Part shown: piece after piece, positions 37,301-50,700 of the stretch | Position numbering within the stretch: position 1 is the stretch's first letter | How the letters are laid out: the number at the start of each line of letters is the position of its first letter | Source: Anniella stebbinsi | Lineage: Eukaryota > Chordata > Lepidosauria > Squamata > Anniellidae | Direction of reading: 5' to 3' | Length of the DNA: 64,000 bases | NCBI GenBank assembly: GCA_029215795.1 | Contig: JARDYH010000007.1 | Span: forward strand, 94,627,263 to 94,691,262 | Notes under the pieces: model-generated | Seen by the model: only the letters and a program-made list of their open reading frames with translations | Told to the model about the DNA's origin: nothing | The model's database searches: none | Program-made: the position numbers and the translations under genes

Positions 37301-40300
37301 CTTGTCAGCACTTAATACATCAAAGTAATCATATAATCACAGTGTTTGATATATGTACACACATGATATATTAGTTCAACCAAATGTTTTAAAGCACATA
37401 GGTCCACATACAGAGTTACACTCATAAACACATTACAGTTCAGTAGTATATAGTAATTCTGTTCCAACGTGTGTCCTCTGTGTAATACTTTTTCAATATA
37501 CTTCAGCATATAATATCTTTACAGGACTCCGGTATTCAACCTGTTTTGTTAAACTTCGTCAGAATATGCTTAATCCAAGAACAATTGCCATCATTTTGTA
37601 AAAGGGGACAAATCCTCCTAGTAGAATTAGTTCTAAGAAGTAGCTTTCATGGACCTATGTGCTTTAAAACATTTGGTTGAACTAATATATCATGTGTGTG
37701 TGTGAAGGTTTCACTGTATGTAAAGAGTTAACAGTTGTGAAGTAGAGTGATTAGGAAAAAACAATAGGAGTGATTCACCCCAGGGCTAAAATGGTAATTT
37801 CTCGAATGCTCCGGTAATGGCTTTCTGATCGGTCTATAGCTCAGGAGAAGTGTAGAGCAAGACACAAAAGGATGGCCAATCACCCTAACAAAGGGCTAGC
37901 CAGGGTGATTAGGAAAAGGAGGGGCGAAGCCGGGAGAACGGTGATTATGAGTCAAAAACTAGGAGAAGGGTGTGGCGGGGACAGAAGTGAGGAGATTGCC
38001 TTCGTTAGGAATGGGAGGGAGAACCATTCCCGAGGACACTTTAGGAGTAAGTATCAGGAGTAGTTAGAGGAGATGGACTTGCGTTTTTACTCCTGTCTGT
38101 TTGTTTTCTTGCCTTTGTAACTTCAGTTCTATGTGTGTAAATATCTTAAGCAAAGCGTGCCTTACTATGTCAAGAATAGTAAAGAGTTTTGATTTAAAAC
38201 TTGTATTGTTGGAGATTCCTTTTCACACCCACCTACAGCTCGAACCCCCTACACTACTGGAAAGGGGAAAAGAGAAAAGGTGGAAGCTTGGGTCCCAGAA
38301 AAGGGACAAAGGTTGCTCTTAAAGAGGCAAGATATCATTAAAGAGCAGGATCAGAGTGTCCAGCCAGGAAGGTCTGAACGTCGAGGTGGAAACCCTGACA
38401 GTGTGCATATATAAAAACACTGTGATTATATGATTACTTTGATGTATTAAGTGCTGACAAATTTAATTACGAACAGTGTGCTTTAAAACTCCTGTGAATT
38501 GGATTATGAGCATTTATGTGCATTTAATGAATTATAATAATGTGAGTACAGTTATGCATTGATAAATATAAATACTGTTAGATTTATCATTTTTTGGGGT
38601 CCTAATTGTATTTTGGGTGGTTGGGTGCTATAATAATTTATTTCTTACCTGCCTCTCCGTTTGGATTGAGGCGGGGAACAACAATATGATAAAATACATA
38701 ACACTGATTAAAACATGGCACACATTATTAAAACTGCATTAAAACTGCTAGGCACTTGTATATGGTATTTGCCATACACCAGAAACAGCACCAGCAAAGG
38801 GGTGTTCAACCCATTCTGGATGAGGTGACACTCCTCCTGTAGGATCAGGTTTGTCACTGTGTGTGTGTGTGCCACCAGCAATTGGGCCACCAGCATTGTC
38901 ACTGGTGGCCCAATTGGCCTCAGTGGCAAGGAGTGCCTTTTAACAGCTTAGGTTGATAAAACAAAAGTACAGCCCTATCTGGACAGAGATAGCTCAGCTA
39001 CAGTTATCCATGTACTGGTAACCTCTTGTTTGGATTACTGTGACACTTTATACATGGGGATGCCCTCTGTGATCTGCACATGGCCCCAGTCCATTTCTGG
39101 GCCCAATTCAGACTCTGGGTACTACCTTTTAAAGCCCTAAATGGCTTGGGGCCAGGCTACCTGAAGGATCGCCTCCTCCCATATAAACCTGCCATATATG
39201 CATAAGATCATCTCCAGAGGGCTTCCTCCAGGTTCCCCTGCCAAATGAGGTGAGGCAGGTGGCTTCTAAGGAAAGGGCCTTTTCAGCCATGGCACCCTGG
39301 TTGTGGAAGATCCTCCCCAGAGAGGCTCGCCTGGCACTTACACGGTGGTCTTTGGGTTACCAGGTGAAGTCTTTTTATTTTCCCAGGCTTTTTAGTTGTT
39401 CAGTTCGTTTCTAAATGCATGTTCTTGTGTTTTTAGATCTTTGTCTGTTGGTGGCATTTACTCTGTTTTTTTCTGTTTCACACTTTCAGAGGTTTACTAT
39501 TATGTTTTTGTATATTATGTTTGTATTTTAGAGTTTCAATTTTTGTTAACCACCCAAAGAGCTTTACCTATTGGGTGGTATAGAAATGTAATTAATAAAG
39601 AAAGAAACAGCTAACAGCTTGGATGGCCCTGCATCCTGTCCTCCCTAGAGATATTTTGCGGAGGTTCAGACTATGTCTGCTACTGTGGTGTCATAATTCC
39701 TTTGCCACTGATGTCATTTTCAGCCACTACTACAGTCAGTGTTTGGTTTTGATTTTTTGCACAGGAGGAGGAGGAGGAGGAGGAGGAATGCCAAAAACAA
39801 CCTGTATCTCAAGTCTTGAGCAGAGCCTGAATCTGGCTTGCTAAGGCAAAAATTTTCCTGGAGGTGTACAGTTCCTTTTCTTTCCCTGCCGTTAATTGGT
39901 CCTTAGTGCGTTAGCCTGAACAAAGATATCCTAAATAAGTGACACACTGTTGCAAAAGGAGCAGCAATAATAATACTTGACATTTCAAATGCTCCAAGTA
40001 CTTCACAAAGAATGACCTAGTTTGCACATCACACTAAGCCACAGTGTGTTGTTATTCCACGTGGTTCCAGGATGGCTTAGTGTGACGCCCAAACCTGGAG
40101 CCTTTTTTGCAAACAAGTCACCCTGAGAACCATGGCTTATAGCAGGGTTGTTTAGGATGACTTGCTCTCAGGATAGCTTGTTGTGATATTTGAACCTGGC
40201 GGAAAATTTATGACAACCTACAATACCAGTTAAAGGCATAGTGGGGCTATTTTGTTGTTTTGGCCTTAATGGGTTGTTTTGTAGTTAAAAAGAAAAGAAA

Positions 40301-43300
40301 AAAAGACAGAGCTAACTGGGGGGGAAACATAAGAGGGTTACAAATGGTAGGCGATGTAGTCTGGATACCCCCCTAATATTCTGTATTTGAGGCAGGACTG
40401 TACAACAAAGCCTCACCTGGAAGCATCCTGTATCCCAGTGATAGGAGAGGCTTACACCTAAATTGTGGAACCTGTTGCTCTGGGAGGGTTGGTTGACCCT
40501 CATGGCATGGAAAACCCCTTCCTGTTTAAGCAGGTTTTCGTTTCTCAGATACATATGCTTTTATCTGAGACCTCTGTTCTATCTGCTGCATTGGTCTCTG
40601 TTTATATATATGGGGTTTTAAAAATTTATTTAACTGTTGGTTTTACATGCTAGCTTCCCTGAGTGGTATGTAAGAACCAGAATATAAAGTTTTATACAAA
40701 TAAAATACAGAATTGCAAAATAGAAAAAGGTTAAAATTGGTTTCTTAACAGCCTGCTTTTTCTTCCTCCCTTCAGAGAGAAAGGTGCATCATCCTGCCAG
40801 GAACAGTTGGATGAATTCCGAAAACTGGTTGGGTCCATCAGGCATTGGCTAAAAGAAACAGAGGGGAATATCCCAGCCATGGAGACTTCTCTGGGCAGCC
40901 ATGAGTTGGAGAAGCGGATGCAGCAAATCGAGGTGGGCAAAGAGAAGATACCAGGAGCTTGCTAGGGAAGGAGGATAGGAATTGGAGAGCCAGTGTGGCG
41001 TAGTGGCGAGAATGTTGGCCTGGTAGTCAGGAGATCCGAGTTCTAGTCCCCATTTGGCCATGGAAGCCCACTGGGTGACTTTGGGCCAGTCACAGACTCT
41101 CAGCCCAACCTACCTCATAGGATTGTTGCTGTGATTATAAAATGGAGAGGAGGATGATTATGTATGCTACCTTGGTTTCTTTAAGGAGGAAAAAAGGTGG
41201 GATTTTAATGTAATAAATACATAACGTCGTGGAGCAGTGGCCACCTTGAGCTGTGAGGGAGATGCGAAAACTCTGGCTGTACTCTGAGCTTCACAGTGTC
41301 TGGGTTGGTGTCCTGATGTGGAACCTCTTCTTCATGCGGAAGAGTGTTTGGCTTCACCTGAAGCTGCAGAGAATGCAGGAAGCTGTTTCCTGTAGTCAAA
41401 ACTGTGGTGTAATTTGTATGGCAATAAACAAGCTGAAGGGAACAAAATTCTGCACCAAGGAAAAATTAATTCTGAGATTTCCATACATCATGCAAGTTAA
41501 GTACATTTACTTTCCTCCATGGAGCACAAAGCAACATGCCCAGGATGCCCTGATGGTCTCTCATCCAGGCGCTGATCAGTTTCAGACTTTCTTAGCTTCA
41601 GCAAGGTGTGCCGTCATATGGTGCCCTGGGCCAGCCTGCTCGTTTTGTAAGGGATATTCTGCTTCTGCTGTTGATCTGTGGTAAACAGGCATTCAGGGCA
41701 TCACATTCCCATCCCTGGCTATTAGAAATGCTGCTTTTTATCTACACCAAAGGTGGGTAACACTCAGCCAAAAAACAAACAAACAAACAGTGGTTTGCTG
41801 CTGAATTTTGGCAGTAAACCACTGTTTGCTTTTTTTATAAGTTAATCCTTTGTTGTGAGCTGCTTTGAGTACAGTTTACTATAGAAGAGTGGTCTTTTTA
41901 CTGCTCGATAGCACTGCACTGATCTGTTGGTTGTCACCACTGAAGTTGACAGTGTGGGAGTGTGCAGGAGTGAGGCCTGTGGAGCAGAAATGGCCCTTGA
42001 TCTACCCTGACCAGACCACTGCCCCTCGTCCTCTGAGGCCTCACTGGATTGCGGCCATCCATCCAGGTCTGTTTCACATTGGTGTCAACACAAAACATGA
42101 AAGCTGACACTTTCCAGATGTTGGATTTTGGGCCCGATACCCCCTTCCACCTTTGCATACTGGAGCTGGGGGATATCCTTCTCTGGGATCAGGAAGCGCC
42201 TGCCATATGAACCTGCGCAAGGACTTTCCTTTCCTTTTGAGGCCCCTTCTCTCTGCTTTTCACCACCAGATGTTCTGTCTGTGGGTACAAAAGTGAGGGC
42301 CTCTTTTTGTTTATGGCAGCCAAATTATGGAATGGCCTCCCAAAGGAGTTACTACGCTTCATTGCCCGTTCTTAGACAAGCATTGCGAACGGTTTTATTT
42401 CAGTGGACATTTTTATAAGACTGACAGTGTGATTCTATACATGTCTGCTCGTGTACCATTGAGTTCAATTGGGCTTTCTCCCAACTAAGTGGGTATAGGA
42501 TTGCAGCCTGAATGTGTTTACCTTTCAGTGGCTTGTATGGTGCTTTTAAACCTGATCTGGCTATTTTCATTGTATTAATGTTATTTATTTGTTGTTGTTT
42601 TAGAAATCTGTGAGCTACTTTATGTGAGCTATGTGTTGATGTTGGGTGCTTCCAGTCGAGGCTTTTATGGCGCCATCATCCTGCCTCATTCACAGGACTT
42701 CGCAGGGGTTCTAGACAGGATCAAGACTCTTCCCATGTTTCTTCTTCCTTTCCCTTAGCGCAGGACATCTGTTTAGGGAGAAAACAGTGGAATTGCTGCA
42801 CAAGACCTTCAAGGTGATCGTGCTAGGAGCCCTCCATCTGGAAGCACCCATAGAAATGCAGAGTTCAGAGTATATAAACAAATGTGCAAATAGCCCTGCT
42901 TACAGCCAGGTATTTATGTATCCTGCATATCAGTAGCCACATTCTGACACATGGCTGTGTTCCATTGCCAGGTCTTTTTGGAAGAATGGACAGGAAAGGG
43001 AGTTTTTGTGGAGGAGATAAACCGCAGAGGGACAGCCTTAGAGAATTTAATAGTGGAGATTACCGCTCCTGATGTGCAATCCAAGACAGGTAAGAGAAAG
43101 AGAGACACACGCCTTTTTCACAACTGCTAGGGTACCACTGCCACCACTGTCCTTTCTCCACTTTAGGAGCCATCCTGACTTCAATTGCTCATTAGACCAA
43201 ATTAATCCAAGCCTGAGCAATTTGGGATTGGGAAGGGGGGTGGGGCGGAGGAGAGGCCAAGGGGCTTGTCCTTCTTCAGCTTTGCCACAATCGTTGCAGA

Positions 43301-44743
43301 CGCTGGGGAGGGAGGTCTCCTGTAATTCTCATTTCCTATTTTGCGTTCACATGGGGAGGGGTACCATAGCCCAGCGATGGAGCCACATGCTTTGCCCTCC
43401 AGAAGATCTGTCCCAATTTAACCCCCAAGCTTCCCTGTTAAAGGATCTTCAGTAGCAGAGCTAGGAAAGATCTCTTTGCCTGGAGCTGTGGAAAGCCATA
43501 GCGAGGCAGAGTAGGGAGTCCTGGGCCAGATGGATCAACGGGCCGACTCAGTATAATGCAGCTTCAGATGTTCTTATACGTTCAAATCTATAAACAGTGT
43601 TTTCTTTCAACATCTTGCAAAAACGATTAATGGACCCTGGAAAAGATGCTTGTTTGCAGCTTTCTCTAACGATTGTTGCCACCAAGTGTGCTTAAAACCT
43701 GCTGCTTGCAATTCCCAACAGTTAGGAAAAATTACAGAATTACAGATAAATTTCAAAAGCATTTAATTCCATCTATTATTTATTTTAAAATGATTTTCTT
43801 TCAGGTTGGTAGCAATAGAATGTCTTAGTCCTATGTGTTTAAAGTCATAGTACTAAAATCTTCTCCCCAAATCTCATACCCCAGATCTTGCTGTCAGGCA
43901 CTTTTATACTTTTCTTCTTTTAAATGATCAGATTTGAGTACAATATTATAGACTGATTTTAAAGACTGTTTGGATTTGAAAAGTAGATTTTATGTATTTA
44001 TTATTGAAATAATAATTATCACAATAACTTAAAAGAGACATTATCTTTGTTCTCTCTCCTTTAAAATTTTTAAACATCATTTGATATGGCCCAGTGAGTA
44101 ACATTGTGAAGCATTTTTCTAATACTTTAAATTATTTTTTTTGGGTAAGAATTATGTTTGTATTATGTAGGTTTATATATAAATATATCCTTGTATGTAT
44201 AAATGTGCATAAGGCCCAACTTTGGAAAATAATTGATAAACTGTTTGTAGATGTAAACCTTTAAATAGAATTGGCAGAAAATATTAAGAGTCTGTTATTA
44301 GCTGTTGTAAGAAATGCCTTATCTGGAGAAGGTGATGTATAGAAAGCCATACACTTTGCAGTATTTGATTGACGTCTTGATAAGATACGAGACTGCCATG
44401 GCTGATCAGATTACTTATCCTTGGCAGAATTGTGGCTTCCGAACATTCTGCGTTAGGGGAATCCTTTCCATGTGAATTTGTCTCCTGCAGAGCATATTAC
44501 CTATGGGAGCCCTGGGCATTGCAGAGTATTTTGGGGGGTAAGCTCAGTTCTCACAAACAGCAAGTGAGACTTCTGGATTGTACACTTTGCACTTCAGGTG
44601 GGGGAGGACTCACGTATACAAAACTAGCTAAACCTAATTTAGATCATCTCCCTGATGCCTAGTTTTCTATGTGCTTGTTGGCTTTTTTTTGTATGAGGAA
44701 GCATTTGGTCATCTCTCTTTCTGTCTCTCTGTCTCTCTCTCTG

Positions 44744-44774
<31 letters not shown>

Positions 44775-47700
44775 CCACCTGCAGTCTTAAGTGGTTCAGT
44801 CTCAGCTGCTGTTTGTGAGAACGAGGCTCAGTCATTCATGTGTGGCTCTGGGCAGGCCTCGTTGCCTCTTTGTGTGATTTGAGTGACATTGGCAGGATGT
44901 CACTCAGGAGGGAGGAGCTGTAGCTTAGGGTGATAGAGCCCCTGCTTTGCACGCAGAAGGTCCCAGATTCGATCCCCAGCAGCACTTCCAGGTAGACCTA
45001 GGAAAGAATCCTGCCTGAAACCCTGGAGAGCCGTTTCTGCCAATCAGTGTCCCCAAAATTGACCACATCTCCAAGGCACAGAACAAATTCAGTTCAGCTG
45101 GCCAAGCAAAAACAGAATAAAATGGCTGTAGTGCAACTTATTAAAGTGCAGAGTGCAGTTAGATAGCTAAAAGTGTATAGCTGCAAAATCAGAGCAGTTT
45201 AGCATCTAATACATTTCAAATGAACGGCAGAGTGTGATTCATAACTCAGAGCTCAAGAATACTTAACTACCAACAGTACAAATTAGCAACAGATACATAT
45301 AAATCTATACAGTGAGAAGTACCAGTACTGAATTTGGATTAAAGCACCTACTCAAAGAGTTTCCAGACCATTCCAAACCATTTGGTGGTTATAACTCTCT
45401 CCTAGCCAAACCAGCCTCCTATCTCACCTAATAGCTCTCTCAACCATAGAAAACTTTCCCGGCTTAGGGAGAGGAAACAATGACACTTGGGAGACAAAAA
45501 CTAAAATTGTGTGTTCTAAATGTTTTGTTGTCTTGTGCTGTGCTAATTTTGTGTATGCCTGGGCTCCCCTCTCTGTCATGTACATCACTGTAAGATGGAT
45601 TCTGACCTGCTTCATACCTCACCTGGGCAATGTAATAGCCCCTAAAGCATTGTTTCCGCATTATTGGCCTTTCACCTTACAGTGTTAATAGATGCAAAGG
45701 CATGGGTTACCCAGATCATGTGGTTACTTCCTGCTATGACACAAAGCCTGGCTACATGCAAGCAGTTCTTTGGAGTCTGCTTCATTGCCTAGGTCACATG
45801 AATTTGGCCTCAGACAGACAGCCAAGGCAGTGGAGTCACCAAAAGTGGGAATTTTTCAAGTGGAGATTGTTACACATCACTGCCAAGTACTGAGATGACG
45901 GCACACCACCTTTCTGCGTGGTAAAAGGGGGAGAGGTCATATTTATCTACGGTGAAATACCTGAAACAGCCTCCGCCATTCATCCTGCCACCATCATGTC
46001 CTCATGGAGTTCTTCTGACTGGTGAGGAGAAGTCTCAGCGGCTTCGTTGTCCTGGGAGGCAGAAGGCATCAAAGTAGAAGAATGGCCCAGCAACTTGCTT
46101 GTGCTACATTTTATGTTGGTGGTATGGAGAAGGAATATCTCGGCAGTTGCTTTTTCAGCCTGAGGAAGTAATGTGTAAACTCTCTCCCTGCCATGCTATG
46201 ATCTTGCTAATTGGCAGTGATGTGAATGGATTTTCCTCAGAGGTTAGTCTCAGTTCACACTTAGCGCTCCTGGGTTGCCGTGAAGAGGGTTGTATGTTCT
46301 GGCTGCAAAGGGCACAGCCTACATGTGTTTTCAAACATCTGCATCGCTAACATGTTTGTCTCTGTCATTCTGTCTGTCTCCTTGCTGTTTTGCTTAGGTT
46401 CTGTGCTGCCCGCTGGGGGAAGTTCTATAGGCAGCGTTAATGGATATCACACCTGCAAAGGTGAGGGAGCCCAGCCTGTTGTGCATGTTTTGTGAGTGTG
46501 TCTTGTGTTGTTGCCATGTTGGTACCTCAGAATTACAGGGAAGAAGATAAAGCTGAGGCCTGGTGATGGAAACTGTGTTTGTCCTCCCATGGCGCCCCCT
46601 GCATGTAAGGCAAACTATCAATGTGACTGTGACAATAGGGAGAGGCATGTGGCACTCTGCCCCCAGAGACCTTGCAGGTCCTAACGGCATGAGAGAAGAG
46701 GCGTCCTGTACCAAAACAACTTGTTGTGGGTTCTTTTCCACCCTCTTCCAAACCCCACCTTGTATCCAAGGAAGATGACTTTCCCTGCGAAGTCTAGTCA
46801 CTTGAACTCAGAGATTCCTGTTTAACAAAAGGCAACACACACACACTGAGTGTCTTTTTAACAGCACAGCTCCTGATGAGGGCAGAAGCCGAAACATTTA
46901 GCTTAAAATACATATTTAATATTCTGTTGTTAGTCTTCCTATCTTTCTTATGCATTTTACCGTAAGACTGACTGCATCCACAGTGGATCCAGAGCCTCCC
47001 TGTTGCGTTGCTATTGTGCCGCTTTACACCCACCCATCCACTTTCCCTCTCTCTCTCTCTCTCTCCGTATATATTGTTAAATTAAAAAATAGAACATAAC
47101 CAAATCTACAGAGTACAAAAAGTTCTTTTTCACACAACATACTTGTGAAGAAAGCCAAAATATTTCTACAGCAACCAAGTCCATGACATAGAATTACTAA
47201 GGCAACTGTTCATTTTTAAATGCAGTTTATCAAGGCGTTCCAACCCTCTAGAATAATCTCCGTTGAATTGGTGGCCTAAAAGTACCATCCCCCATGATAC
47301 TATTCTCAAAGGATATAAATGGATATCTCATTTCTCTGAGCTTAACTTATTTGGCAGTATCTTTGACCAGCCAACAAAAGGGAGACAGGTTCTCTGTGAT
47401 GTTTATGGGTCATCAAAGATGGCTGGAGTCAGAGCAAATACGGAGAACTTCAGGAAGAGCAAAAAGCTATGTGAGGGGAATACTTTAAAAGCTGCAGACT
47501 CACAATGGGGAGGATCTGGGCCGCCCTCTCCCAACCTGTTATCTCCCCCCTCCCCAGACATGTGGGACCGCAACACCCACTATTCCCAGCCAGCATGGCC
47601 ATTGCAGTCCAATGTGTTTGGAGAGTGGGGAAGGCTGGTTTAGGGGAAGCCCCACATTTAATACAGGTGCCCTCTGCAGCTTAGTCTAAGCAGTTCTCTC

Positions 47701-50700
47701 CAAGCCAGCAAATAATTAGGATTTCCAGTTATCATGACCTTCCTTAAGAAAATGTGGGAAGCATACGCTTGTAGGTAAAGTGTGCATGTGAACTTCCCAC
47801 TTAATCATCCTTAATGCATTTTGTTCATGTGAACTCATCTAGACTTCTGTCTGTTTACCAGTATGGAAATCAAAGAATTTCTCTAGCTCAAATTGGGTTT
47901 CTTCCCACCCACCCCCTTTTTTTTTGGTGTATGTGTAGACTTGACAGAGATCCAGTGTGATGTGTCAGATGTGAACCAGCAGTACGAGGCGCTTGGGGAT
48001 GCCTTACGGGGACGCCAGGAACACCTGTCAGCCATGCTGGCAAAGATGAGAGATGCCCAGGAGGAAGTCGGCTCAGTGCTGAAGTGGCTGGAGTCGAAGG
48101 AGCAGGCCTTGATGGCCCTGGAAGCTTCCTCATCGCCTACCAAGTCAGAGACGATGAGGGCTCAGGCAGAGCATAACAAGGTTTGGCTTTATTAGTTTTC
48201 ACATTGTTATTTTTTTCCTCACCTTATTTCAAGTTGTTCATAATAATATGAGGCAGGGATATAAAAATCATCTCTTTGGGATTAACCATTGTTATACATT
48301 TATAGATATAAGAGGCTGTTTACAAACCCATTTTAATGCATTGTGCAAAATCATAATGTATTTATGCAAATTGACCTGTCTTGCGAGTGGGATGGTCTGT
48401 AATATATTGCCAGTATTATTGTTGCAAGTGAACTTAAGTGTGCTGTGCTTTTAAAGAACAATTCTAATATTTTAAATGTACTGATTTTCTGTTACTATTT
48501 AGGTTCTGCCCTAACTTGAAATATGCAGGGCACTTAAGCCCCTCATAAATAATTGGCTGTCACGGTGGCTTTTCCCCTTGTGATTTCCTGCTGCTTCATC
48601 AAATCTACAAACAAACCATATCCGGTGCCTAATATTATTGCCTTTTTGTGTGTGGTTCTTTCCTCCCTGCTCTTGCTCCCAATAGGCATTTCTGGCTGAG
48701 CTGGAGCAGAATGCTGTAAAGATTCAGAAAGCAAAGGAGTTGCTCTCCGAACTCCTGGAGAAATATCCTGAATCGCCGGAAGCAAAAAATTGGAAGAGGA
48801 TGTTGGAGGACTTAAGTACGTGACATGGGGACATCGGGAAAATTTTGTAGGGCTAGTTCTAAATATGGGAAGCATGAAATAAGAGGCATAATCCACCAGG
48901 AAGTTCTCCTGCTCAAGAGCCTTGACTTCTTTTTAAAAATACTTGTTTTACTGTAAAAGCCGCCCTGGGAATATTTATATTGAAGGATACATGAATGTGA
49001 ATACATAAGACTGGGTTCAGACAACACAATAACCAATGGTGATTTAAATAGTCGACAGTTGGTTATTTAACCCACCATGGGTTATCATGTTGCACAGAGT
49101 GAGTTTTTTTTTAACCAGCAGTTGGTTATTTGGCGAAAATAGCCAACACAAATGATCGACACTGTGCAGAGTTGGCTATTTGAACCACCATTGGTTATCG
49201 TGTTGTGTGAAGAGCATCGTTGGTTATTTCCTCAGCTACCGTTGGTTATTTCATCAGCCGCAGAGTCGCAAGGCAAGGACAGTCAGAGCGGTGGCTGCCA
49301 CTCTAGTCCAGTTGGCAGGATAAATTTTCGGCAGCAATGGCTGATGGGATACTTGTGGGAGGACTGAGAGGGGAGATAGGGTGGGGGATGAGTGAGTCAA
49401 CTCAGCGTGGACTAATAGTCAACTCAACGCTGATCCTAATCCACACCATGGTTGGTTGTTATGTTGTGTGGAGAGTACCCCTAGATAAACAACTGTAGAG
49501 CTGTGTATTACCCCACCATTGACTATTGTGTTGTCTGAATGCAGCCATGCTCTCCAGCTATTCCTGTTTACCATGAACAGTTCCTCTCTTTTGGTACTTG
49601 TTGGTGAAGGGTAGATCGAGATCTACTGGTAGATCTCTGGGTGATTTGCATTAGATCTGCAGGTGTTTCTGATTCCCAATACCACCACCACCACCACCAC
49701 CCCTTCTAAATTAGGTTACTGCAATGACTGAAGCTTGGGGCTGGGGGAGAACTGGGAGTGGACTTGTCTGAAAGGACTGTGAGCCTTGTTCTGGCACTGA
49801 CTCTTGGTCTGAGCTATGTGCTCAGAGGCACCTTGGTCCTTAATGTTACTGCATATGCGGCTGTCCCAAGGAACTGTTTTGCACCTGACTCCTTGAGGTT
49901 TTAGTAAAACCACAAAGCAGATCCCAGAGGTCTGAGGGGGCCAGCCCACCCCAATTTTAACATTGCGCTGATGTTCACAAATGAGCATTGCCCTTCCTCG
50001 GCTACCATGAACTCTCACTCCTGGGTTTATGGGAAATAAATCTCTTTGGTGGCAGGAAAGCTCAGCCTGCTTCAGAAGCCAGAACTGGCCAAGCTATTGC
50101 ATACACTCTAGGACAAGGATGGACCATGTGGGGAGTGAGCTCTCAGGCATGAGAAAAAGGGCGCTCTAAGGATGTGTCTGTTTTCACTGGTGAAATGGTG
50201 GGGAGAGCGTTGCGTTCATTTTCCACAGGAAAGTTCTCCTGCAGAATAATTTCCCAGTGGATGATGCTATATCAGTGGATGATGCTATATGTTTGTTCCC
50301 CAGGAGTTGCACATCTTTCCATGCTGAGGTCACGGTCTCTCCTCACTGCTCCATGACTGTGTATACAACTGAGTGGTCAGCTTTGTCCAAACAAGGAGGC
50401 CTGTTCTACTCCTCTGGAGTAGCTTGTAGCTGTTGCAGACCCTAAAGGGCAAATCTGTGAGCATGCCCTTCTCATGAAGAGTTCTCGTTCTGCACCTTTA
50501 GCAGGGCTCCCCCTCTCTGACCTGTGATGCTCCCTGTGTGCACAGGAATGAGACCATCCATTGAAATTGTAGAGAAACATTCCAAAACCAGCCCAATAAG
50601 CTGCACAAAGCAGAGGTCTCTGCCATTCAGCTGAGATCAGGTGTACAGCCGTAGATCAGGACAGAGCAGATACAGAGCATGCACATAGTCTCAGGCTAAA

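Larger units (their letters stand above)
37111..38767. mobile_element. Long foldback element, right arm split by two later insertions
   Basis: Left arm 37111-37406. The right arm is its inverse, in three pieces: 37650-37700, 38406-38630 and 38751-38767 (TSD copies excluded). Central loop about 37407-37649. Outer ends TACCATATACAAGTGCCTAG and its inverse. Removing the LTR at 37701-38400 and the fragment at 38631-38745 restores a continuous right arm with a few mismatches to the left arm. No coding capacity seen. Confidence 0.85.
35359..40775. other. 5.4-kb repeat-packed intron
   Basis: In order: Harbinger-like MITE (35803-36034), hAT-like MITE (36391-36809), 'actacaactcccat' MITE (36935-37050), long foldback element with solo LTR and nested fragment (37111-38767), L2 3' part (38790-39601), GGA run (39763-39787), partial GGGTGYTTCC MITE (about 40315-40432). 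A weak symmetric repeat with CACACTAAGCCA / TGGCTTAGTGTGAC lies at 40030-40090. Confidence 0.8.
40933..42971. other. Intron with Sauria SINE, hairpin, L2 fragment and MITE
   Basis: In order: Sauria SINE (40982-41224), 17-bp-stem hairpin (41785-41827), L2-like 3' fragment (42235-42620) carrying a short palindromic repeat (42429-42512), GGGTGYTTCC MITE (42644-42849). Confidence 0.75.
43090..46397. other. 3.3-kb intron with tRNA-derived SINEs
   Basis: Two copies of a tRNA-derived SINE (43362-43580 and 44914-45060) and a TCTG/CT/CA microsatellite (44711-44774). The middle (43600-44400) is AT-rich with nothing recognised. Confidence 0.7.

Noticed and set aside
37701..38400. Complete endogenous retrovirus
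   Set aside because: Only one LTR-sized segment is present between the duplications; no internal coding sequence or second LTR.
44914..44985. tRNA gene
   Set aside because: Has A and B boxes but continues into a SINE body and lacks a convincing cloverleaf; treated as a tRNA-derived SINE.
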